Position numbers and translations under genes: made by a program | The notes under the pieces: generated by a model | Database searches by the model: none | Seen by the model: only the letters and a program-made list of their open reading frames with translations | Told to the model about the DNA's origin: nothing | Origin: Folioceros fuciformis | Lineage: Eukaryota; Anthocerotophyta; Anthocerotopsida; Anthocerotales | Assembly (NCBI GenBank): GCA_049999805.1 | Contig: JBNGIO010001045.1 | Location: 1-20,690, forward strand | Reading direction: 5' to 3' | DNA length: 20,690 nt | Shown: positions 9,866 through 19,700 of the stretch, piece after piece | How the letters are laid out: each line of letters opens with the position of its first letter | Numbering within the stretch: the stretch's first letter is position 1

Positions 9866-11816
9866 ATGGATTCACCTTCCAGTCTCCTCTGCGGCGAAAA
9901 GCTCGTGTTCTCGGGGGTACCTGAGTGTTGCATGAACCCGGGTCCGAAGTGCGTGGTGAACGTTGTGGGAGACAGCGGCTTCCGTCTCGGGTCCGGCCTC
10001 GCATTCCATGCGTGCGCTTGCACGTCGGCGTCGGCCGGTTCCAGATTGAGTTGCAGTTGGAGAAGGCGTCGTGGTGCGCACGGATCTGCGATCGCTGCGT
10101 GCGGGAACTTCCTTCAGTCCAATTCTGTGCTGCCAAGACCAGCTGTGTGCCGTCAGCTTGAGTTCGATGATGGCATTCACGAAGAAGTGCAGCAGCAGGC
10201 GGGGCGAATCTCCGGCAGCCTCGTTCCCGTCTTCTGCGGTGACGATGTTGAGCTTGCAAGGCAGAGCACGGAAGGTAATGATTTTCAGGAATCGATAGCG
10301 TTGTTACTGGAGAAGGAGGCGCAGCCGTTGTACAAGTGCTCGGATTTCTACGTTCAGAGCATGGTGCGGGCTAGCGGCTGTGGATGCGGACATCCTGGAC
10401 AGCTTCGACGGCAGAGCGTGCATCTCATTCTGAAGGTTTGGGATGCGTGATTTGCGTTAAAGCTGAGCGGGCACTGCTTGTGATCTCGAGTTTCTGATAT
10501 CCTTCGTCTTCCAATTGCGGCAGCTGTCTAATTTGCTGCAGCTCAGCACTTTGGTTGCGGCTCACGCGGTAGCTTTCCTCGACCGTTTCCTGTCCTACAA
10601 GTGCTCAGAGTGGGTGAGATCGGGATCTCATCACCGTGCTTCGTGCCTGAAGGGGTGGGATTCCAGGTTTTGATACTGGTCAGCCTCCTTGATGTGCAGG
10701 AAGAGAATGATGATGTGTTGCTCGCTGCTGCGGCATGCTTCTGGATTGCAGCCAAGATGGAGGATAGTGCTACACCAAATCTGTCCACACTTCTGGCATG
10801 TGAAAAGTACAATTATTCCACCTGCAAGCACCGATTTATAATCAAAAGTCCAGGAAGAAATTTTGACTTTGAGCTTGTTTGGAATGAAAATCCAGGGGTT
10901 GGGAGTGCTGGGCTATGACGAGGAAACCATTCTGAAGGCGGAGGTACAAGTATTGAGGGCCTTAGGATGGCGTATGCTAAGCGTAACTACATCAGACTTT
11001 GTCGGCAGTATTGTTGCAGATCTTCAAGTCCTGGGATTATTTCACCACAGGTTGATGGACGTCGCAGGCCGAGCGGATGAGATCATTCGAGGAATACTGC
11101 CAGGTATTTGACTGTCATCTCACACAAGTCTCCGACCTGAATTTCCCTGTCTCTAATTGACCTCAAAACTCAATGATGTGCGTATGATGTAACAAGCTAC
11201 TGTTATTGATTAGAGCCCCCAAAGCTTTGAAGCTGTCGAATGAAGTTTACCTTGGAGAGCTAGCTGTAGAGTAGCTAAGTCACGACAAGAAATTGCTTGC
11301 CAATGTGAGAGAAGATAAGAAGCAATGGAAAATGTGTCACTTCACAACAATAACCAATATACTTTGCCTTGGACCTCATATATGCCTGCAGAAAAGGAGT
11401 TTCTGGCTTATGAACCATCCGTAGTAAGCATTTGTGTGATCCAGTGCCTTTTGGACGAAACAGTACCAGTGCAAGCTGCTGTTCATATGGCCTCAATTCG
11501 GAGGGCCTTGGCAGTTGACATGGTATCATCCTGAAAAGAACACCAAACCGTAAAATGAATTACTACCAAATAACTGAGATGAATTGCAAGGCATATATCG
11601 AAGGGAGTGATGCTGACGTCTTAAAAGGAGGAGGTCTTTGTCTGCGGACTTGGGTTCTGAATCTTTAGCCGCAACTTTCGTGCTATCACTAATGTGATCT
11701 CTTGACAGGTTCTCACCACTTGTTTCTTGGGACAGGTTGCAGCCAACGAGTGCTACAAGCTGCTCATCGACCTGGTTGTGGACCCTGTTTCTGAATGCAA
11801 CATCCCGTCCCCTTAG
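9866..11816 (+). CDS. D-type cyclin, six exons
   Basis: Exons: 9866-10435, 10524-10613, 10700-10799, 10906-11103, 11392-11522, 11709-11816; 1,197 nt, 398 aa. Known role: D-type cyclins activate a CDK at G1/S and bind retinoblastoma-related protein. Seen: LLCGE at residues 7-11 is a perfect LxCxE RBR-binding motif at the usual N-terminal place. The first cyclin box ends exon 1 with QLRRQSVHLILK and continues with AVAFLDRFLS, FWIAAKMED, ETILKAEVQVLRAL and GWRM (274-277). The second box has EFLAYEPSVVSICVIQCLLDE and a final helix around NECYKLL. Residues of about 12-140 are poorly conserved and rich in Arg, Cys and Ser. The box is diverged: the family's REAIDWILK is RRQSVHLILK here. Least certain joins: the exon 3/4 intron (10800-10905; a CCAG acceptor at 10894 does not keep phase) and the last acceptor (11709, or 11736 in the same frame). 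Confidence 0.85.
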
Positions 11817-13730
11817 AAATGTAAGATATTCTCTGTGTGGAGGTGGGATTCATTTTCCAAGATACTCCTTTACACCGTCTTCCCTGTCGTGGAACCTGTT
11901 CAGTCTTTTGAACATCCTACGCCTTGTGTATATGTACATGTGTAAAGCCATCCAATTTTCCTTTTCCGTTTTTTGCTAATACTTGCCTGTTGGTTTAGTG
12001 GTCTAGTCTTGATAGGCTGCCACGTGGACTTTCAGCGTTCTTTAACGACGTTGCACTGTCCCAAGACCGGGAAGGCTTTTGCAACCTGCATCTCTCTCTT
12101 CTTTTCCTTCCCAGGACTGTGGACTACTTTTCCCTGTGGGAAGTGTGTTTCTTGGACTGATCTGTTCTCGTCCGGAATAAGCATCCCTTTTCTTCAGGGG
12201 CACTGCAAGATTTATAAGCCTGCGAGCCTAATAATATCCGATTGGCAGACAAGCATGTCAATCTTATCTCTTGGCTCATGCCCTGAATCTGAGGCTGGCC
12301 CGGGACCCCGGCTTCACGCGTTGGACGTGACCGGCTGCGATTGCTTGTACATGCAACCAAGGGAAGCACGCGCATGACGGTGAACTCAAGGGGAAGGAAA
12401 GCTGACTACTTGGGGCGAACCAGGCATCGGGACACCCCTGGAGAAGCTCAGATGCAGCAGGCAAGACATCCCAAGGACGGGAGAGATTTCTCGTCCACAA
12501 CCCAAAGTGCGGAAGGTTTCGGAGGGTCTCCCAAGAAGGTCACACTATGGGCTTGCTAAACCGGTCATGGAAAATTTCCTGGCAAGGGTAGTACTCTACC
12601 GTTGAGTCACCCGAGCGCCTTGACCCCATGCAAGCCGGCCCAAGGGCTGCACCGATAATGTTCCAAGGCTCCCTAGGCGCACCACCGCCCGATTCAACTC
12701 CCACCCGTCACCCGACTCTCAACCAATGAAACGAATGTCACTCCACCCGACTTGTGCGTGCCATGCCGTTTTACCGTCACGGTATACTTTACACGCACGC
12801 ATGTTGGTACACGAAGATCCTTAAGCAGGTGCTTCATAACCCCGAGCAGCAGTGGGCGGCCCTGCCTGCAGACTCGGGCTCGGCGTCGTCTTGTCTTGTG
12901 ATCGTGAACACAGCATCTGCAGTGGCGATGACACCGTCCTGAAGTATCCCGAGTTTACGAGACTCTCTGTAGCTTAACAGTGTCGGCAGCAGATACAGCC
13001 AACGCGGCGTTCTCTTTCAATAAAGAGAATAGCTCTAGATGCCTTCAGAGATTTGTTGAGCACAAAATGCATTGAAAAATTGAAGTCCGCCAACCCAGCA
13101 CAGTGTCGGTGCACGGCAGCTGACGGTGATCGCACTTCGTGATCAGGTTGAGCCGAACACGACAAACTGAAAAGGGACACACTTTTGGCTCCCAGGGCCC
13201 AGCCCTGTGCCTGACTTGAGGCCAACTCCAGCCTCCGCCTGGTCTTATCTCCCCCCCTTCCTCTTCGTCACGGCAAGGCAAGCGCTTGCTCTTGGGAGTA
13301 GAATGGTGGTGGTTCGCTTTAGTCGAACATACGTCGTGTAAGTTCGACGGGAGGTCACCCCATGGCACCAAGAGGAACGACGATTTCAACGATCTGTCTG
13401 GTGAATGGAAGACCTCCTCGGTGCCCCCTGATCTCGCCTTGTTAATCTCAGGTGCGTTCGTGTGTGGAGCTGTCGATTTGTAGTAGCCTTCTTTGGGGCT
13501 GTGCTTTGATACGCACGTGCTCTTGTGGTCATGAGAGCGTTCTGATGGCCAGAAATAACATATCGGAAGAATTTGGTCTGCAGGAAGCTTGACCCATAAC
13601 GCCAATGACTCCCTGAATACTGGAGGTTAACAGCAAGGCCTTGCACAGTGTTCCAGGCCCGATTGATTCCACAGGCACTGTTCTAGTTTACACGTTCTGA
13701 ACTATGATACGTTACAGTGTTGACCGTTTC
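11817..13730. other. Intergenic stretch between convergent genes
   Basis: The cyclin (plus) and the MEB-like gene (minus) point towards each other, so both 3' untranslated regions fall here. No frame has a recognisable domain or family. A plus-strand AATAAA is at 13019-13024, far from the cyclin stop; an unannotated non-coding plus transcript could use it. A CCAAT motif is near 12721, and a tRNA-like half-sequence lies at 12571-12616 on the minus strand. The 62-codon frame at 12754-12942 and the longer minus frames at 13045-13646 look like chance. Confidence 0.5.
12571..12616 (-). pseudogene. tRNA-like 5' half (possible tRNA or SINE relic)
   Basis: Read on the minus strand, GACTCAACGGTAGAGTA resembles a tRNA D-arm and RNA polymerase III A box. 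It is followed by CCTTGCCAGG, which resembles a glycine (GCC) anticodon loop. I cannot find a matching T-arm (GGTTCGANTCC) or a closing acceptor stem downstream. At best this is a decayed tRNA or the head of a tRNA-derived SINE. Confidence 0.2.
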
Positions 13731-16700
13731 CTAACCTGTCCCTCCGGAGTCTCCATCCAAGAGTCCATACTTCCTCAGCATTTTAGCAATGTAGTCACCC
13801 GCAAAGTACCCAGCTACTGCGCAGACTACTCCAGTAAACAAGAGATTCCTGAGAGTCGAGTAATATTCGAGCTTGTTGATGTACGCCTTAGCAGATCCAA
13901 GGAGAATAAGGGAGACAATGGCCGCTGCACATGTTGCATAGACTTTATAATCTCTATCATCGACTCCCCGGAATGAAAACCCGAAAGTAATTGGCACCGC
14001 CATGCCAAAAATAATGAACGATAGAATAGCGATGAATCCATTTAGCAAGACATTCTTGCCGATTGTTGACCTGAATGTTTGTGTGTCAAGCGACCTCACC
14101 TGCCAAGGAACACGAGGTTAAGGCAACCTGCGCAACAGAAGAACGGGAAGCAGGGACTGGGGTGAGAGAGGGCCAAACCTTGACAAAAAATGCGATCATT
14201 CCTGCAAGAACGTTGGCGATGCCCATAGCAACAACGGTGACTGCGGGGGACAATAATGGTCAGTATGGATTGTACTAAATAATGTGACAAACCGGCATGA
14301 CGTGGGAAAGAATCAAGGAGCCTACTTGTTGCGGCTTCTCCGCCAGCTGCAGAGGCAACAACTCCAAGGCTGGTGACTGTTGAATCAAGGCCGCCATAGA
14401 CAATACTCTTTAAGATCTCTATACCATCTGAGGTGTCCTCTGTTGGTTGAAGGATTCCAGCTTGCGCTACATCAGTAACAGCTGCTCCACTTGCGGCAGA
14501 GAAATCAGAGCCCTGTACTGGAACTGACACCTCATCGGGCCTCACAACAACTGTTGTCTTTGGTATGAGAGGAACTCGAAGGTCACTGGTCCCGTTACCT
14601 GCAAGAAGCATAAGCACACAGTGAGAGACAAGGCAGCAAGTGCGTGCGACCTTGCAGATCAAGGGGCTGTCTGAAAGACCTGGAGATGGTGAGAACCATG
14701 AGAAACTTGGCACTGGGAGGCAATCGCCCTGTGCTTGCTTTCCAAAAACGGCCTCCTCTGATGGCTCGCTCACAGGAACAGCTACAGGAACTGCTACAGG
14801 AACCGTCACAGGGACTGCCACAGGAACTGTCACAGAAACCGTCACAGGGACTGCCACAGGAACTGTCACAGGGACTGCCACAGCTTGGGAGATGGAGATG
14901 GTCGGAGGAGGTTGGACAGATGTCTGCTCAGAAACCGGTGGTTTGTCCGCAACTGCGCATCGACGACCTTGTGATTAGTCGCATTTCATTCTTTCACATC
15001 CCAATCCACCATTCACTGCTTGATGACAGACAAGGGGGTAAAAGAAGAGAGAATGTAAACATCAAAGAAGAAATCTCACATGTACTGATCGCCAATGGAG
15101 GTTTCCAATGAGTTGGCCACTTTGCAACAAGATTGTCTTTTGCTTCTGTCGTCCAGAAGTCTACTGGATCCTGCCCGGAACTCACCATACCTGCCTTTAT
15201 ACGTCCCCACAGTTCCTTGCCCTTTCTAGAGGGCTTCTTGCCAATAACAAGGTCTCTTGGTACTATCGACGTGGATGCTTCACCTTCAGGCTGTGCCACT
15301 ACTGTTGTTGCAACCTTCCCATAACGGTTAGGATCAGGCCACTCTGCAACGATGTTCCACGGAAGAACAAAGTGAAAATCTTGCAGGTTTAGATTTCTGA
15401 ATAGTCCAAGCAGCTCATAACTTCAGATCGTCCCTGAGCCCACTAAACATATTCAAACACTCATCCCTACATGCAGGGACGATCAGACATGCCTTCGGAA
15501 CGGTTAAAGACTTTTATTCCATTACACCCGCATCTTGATTCCAAGCATGGCAGGTCACAATTTTAAATGAATTTATGCTCAACAAACCTGGATACTTTTC
15601 TTTCCTTTCCTTTGATTCATACAAAGCACACAGCATTCTTAAGTAACAATCTTCGATACGATCAACACAGCATCTTCCCAGAATGACCTCATTGCAACAT
15701 GCTTCTCGTATGTTCACCTGGTACGTCTGCCGGCACAAAATCAAGCCTTGTGAAGGTGGGAGGCAGGAATTCGAAACACCCGCAGCAATCATTTTCCTCC
15801 ACAGGATGCACTGTGGGCAGTGGCCAATCTGAAGGCACGCAATCAACCACATGCCTGAATTAGACGACTGTAGAGAGTGAGCGATGCCTGTGACCAAGGA
15901 CAAGAACACTGCGTGCGAAGTAACTCACCCTCTGTTTTCCACGACGCAGGCGGGCCAAAGCTTTTGAGAGTAGGAGGGAGGCAATCCAGACAACTGACAT
16001 GTTCTTCAATAGATGACGCCGCCACTGCACAGAAATACGCTGATGCGTCAGGTTAACATTCGAGATGCACGGTATGTAGAAGACCACCAGCCTGTCCTTG
16101 ACCCCTCGCATTAGTCTAGAAGAGACATCCTTTTCAATTTTCCCCGTTAAGCTGACCTGGCCGTGGCTCCTGCTGCCGTGGGGACGGAAGGTCCAAGCTT
16201 AATAAAGTGGCAGGAAGGCAGCTCAAGCAGGAAACCCTGGTTTCAACAGCGTCACTTGGTTGATGGACACGGACTCCCACAAGTTCAGGCTCTGCCATAC
16301 ACAAGTCGCTGGCTGAGACTTAAAAGAAACGCTAAAGCCAGCCTAAGACTAAGTTCCAAACTATCTGCACTGTTCACCTTCAGGTGGGACATCCCAGCTT
16401 GTCAGAGTAGCTGGAAGGCAGCTTAAGCAAGAGACCTTCTCCAATGGTACCTGATCGTCTGGAGGGTCTGCACAACAACGAGTCATAAGTCAACAATGAC
16501 ACGACGGTGGTAAGGAAAGGATCACCATTTCCTCACTTACAATACACAGGCAAAACAGGTTGATAACTTTAATCTCACCCAATTAAAGGATCGATTCGTT
16601 CCTAATTCATACAAGCTATAGCAGAACTAAACACTGGCAGCCTTAAATCCGCACTTACAAGCAGGTAGAGGGAGGTCTCTGCTCAAGGCTGCAGGAGGAA

Positions 16701-19700
16701 GGCCCGAGCTTGGTGCAGTAGCCGGTACGCGGCTCAAGCTGGAGGCTTTCTCCTCTTTGGCGTACTGCCTCGAAGTATCTGCACAAGACAGGACATCGCG
16801 ATGTTAATAGTGAGAGGCCTGAATGCTGCTAAACTGTTGACACTATCCAGTCACTGCATGTTGGAACCGCAGCATAGTAGAAACACAGTGACGCAGTCTT
16901 TTCACAACAGTATTGCAAATCAAGCCAGAACCAGCATATAAAATGGCAACAGACAACAGTTAGGTACCTTTGTACTCGAACGAATTGTGGAACTCGACTT
17001 GAGGAGGAAGGTCCAGGCTGATGAGTGTAGATGGAAGGCAGCTCAGCCATGATGCCTCCTCCGCTTCGTCAGCGACAACCACCACTGGAGTGATGACGGC
17101 AGGGGGCTCCACAACCTCCTCGATTTCACTACTCGGTGCCACAGGTTTCGGACGAAATTCGATACTGATGATGGGAGCTTCCTGTTGTGGATCCTGAGTT
17201 CGTTCCTGTGGACTGCTTTCTGGTGGAGTGTGGACTTGTAAGTCGAGGCTTGTCAGAGTAGCTGGCAAACAGCTAAACCACGACGCCCTTTCGCCATCGT
17301 CCACCTCCGGGACTGGAACTTCTGCAGAGGCGACTGACCACAGTACGACTGAGGGGTTCAGTATCTTATGTCTCCATCGAGTAAGTGCGGATTGCTCCGA
17401 CGAATCCCAGGAAGGTACTGCAAAGCCAAAGCTTGCAGTAACCAACCACATGCTGAAGTCTGGACTCCAAGCTTGAGAAGAGAGTAACCAGGACACAGGC
17501 TCCTACCTTTTGCACGCTTTCTTTCGACATCTTCGGGAAGGTCAAGACTTGTTAGCGTGGCCGGGAGGAAACTCAGGCAGGAAGTCTTTTCCCCTTCACC
17601 TTCCGGGGCATGGTCCACAACATCAGTCACAGGCCCAACTACATCCACCTGGCCAACCGGATCCGCTTCGGGCTCTGTTTGATCATTTGTGGAGTAAGAA
17701 AGGCTACAAGGGCGCCTGGACTGTGAGTGCGCGTCAATAGGTGCTCACCTGGAAGAGCATCAGTCGGTCTCCACTTGAAAGGGGGAAATAGGAGAGGAAG
17801 GCAGGCCGACGAACTTCTAGAGACGTTTGCATTGTCAACCGGCTGCTCTGCAGCTACCGACTGTCCCCCTGTTGCATGCAATGACGTTGGTACTTCACGT
17901 CCATCTCCGGAAAGACGTTGCAGCACGGACACACGGGCTCATACACAGGCAGAAGGAGGACTTACATCGGGGGATGAAGATGGTGAAGCAGGATAGACAT
18001 CCCCAGAAACTTGCCTTGTCAGTCACAGGTGGCTCTGGAATTTGTGCTGGGGCTTCTTCTTCTTCTTGAGCTGAGCCGGAATCATACTCCTGCACCCAGG
18101 TGTCCTGGGAAACTCGAGAAAACCTTTTCCGCTTGCGAAGGATGACTCTGTGAGTCACATTGTGCCTGCAGAAGGGGCATATGAGGTCGTGGGTTCTCTG
18201 AGTCCGAATGACCCTCTCCACCTCATATGCTTCGACGTCTCTTGAGGAGCTGGCTTCATCCGTCCAGCTCGGGTGATCACGAGGGCTTTCCACGATATAG
18301 GAAGAACTATCTAGGGAGGAGTTCTTCAATGGGGTACGACTGACGTGTCCCTTGTAAGGGCCTTCAGCTGTCAGCTCCCCATCCTCCTTCTGTTCAAGCC
18401 CTGTGGGCTGATCGACGGCACCACCACCAGTGGTGCTTGCTTCCACTGGAACGACCCGTGAAATCGCTAGCTCATCTTCCGCTGACTCTGGCAATGCTTC
18501 ATCCGCAGGAATGTGTTTTGCATCAGCAAAATCGCATCCCTCAGAAACGAAGTCAAACTCAGCCTGCTTTGGCGATGGATCTGCAGCCATTGCCTCAAGT
18601 TCAGGCTCTGAAAGCTGCACTTCCTGACCAACTCCCGTGTCTTCCTTTCTGCCTAAATCCCCAGGAGTCAGAGTGCCGTGAGCCCACGTTTCCCCATGTG
18701 TACTTCCTTCGGAGCCATGTCCTCTTGCAGACGATGACGATGACGAGGAGGACGCAGATGAAGACGACGTCGAAAAGTGAGGTGACGATGGATATGAAAC
18801 GGTTCCCGCAGCAGCCGGATCATGCCCAAATCCTTCAAGCTTTTCGTGTTCATCCAGATACAGGCGCCTCCCAGGGTGAAAAGTATTCCTGATGCCAAGT
18901 GCCAAGACGGCATCACCATGTTTCCCTTCACCTTGTGGGGACGGAAGATCCCCCGAGCTGTCCTCCGTGTTAGTGCCCTCGGCATCTAAGTCAGGCTCCA
19001 CACTTGCAGCCGCATCACGCTTAGGTCCTTGATGTTTCTCGTGTTCATCCAGGTGCAGGCGCCTCCCAGGGTGATACGTGTTCCTGACGCCAAGTGCTAA
19101 GACGACATCACCTTCTTTCCCGTCACCTTGTGGGGATGGAAGATCCCCCGAGCTGTCCTGCGTGTTAGTACCCTCGACAACTAAGTCCGGATCACGCTGA
19201 GGTCCTTGATGCTTCTCGTGTTCATCCAGGTGCAGGCGCCTCCCAGGGTAATACGTGTTCCTGACGCCAAGTGCCAAGACGACATCACCATGTTTCCCAT
19301 CACCTTGTGGAGATGGAAGATCCCCCGAGCTGCCCTCCGTGTTAGTGCCCTCGACATCTAAGTCCGGCTCGACATTTGCAGCCGGATCACGCTCAGGTCC
19401 TTGATGCTTCTCGTGTTCATCCAGATGCAGGCGCCTCCCAGGGTGATACGTGTTCCTGACGCCAAGTGCCAAGACGACATCACCATGTTTCTCATCACCT
19501 TCTGGGGATGGCACATCCCCCGGGCTGTCCTCCGTGCTAGTGCCCTCAGCATCTAGGTCCGGCTGGACACTTGCAGCAGGATCAAGCTCAGATCCTTCGT
19601 GCTTCTCGTGTTCATCCAGGTGCAGGCGCCTCCCAGGGTAATACGTATCCCTGACGCCAAGCGCCAAATGGACATCACCGTGCTTCCCATGGCCATTGGG

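Noticed and set aside
9313-10259. Minus-strand frames of 236 and 144 codons
   Set aside because: They overlap cyclin exon 1 and its leader and are Arg/Ser-rich shadows without splice or family support.
15514-15909. 131-codon minus-strand frame in the MEB-like gene
   Set aside because: It begins inside an intron, and the supported exon in this stretch (15810-15718) uses a different frame that continues the motif series.
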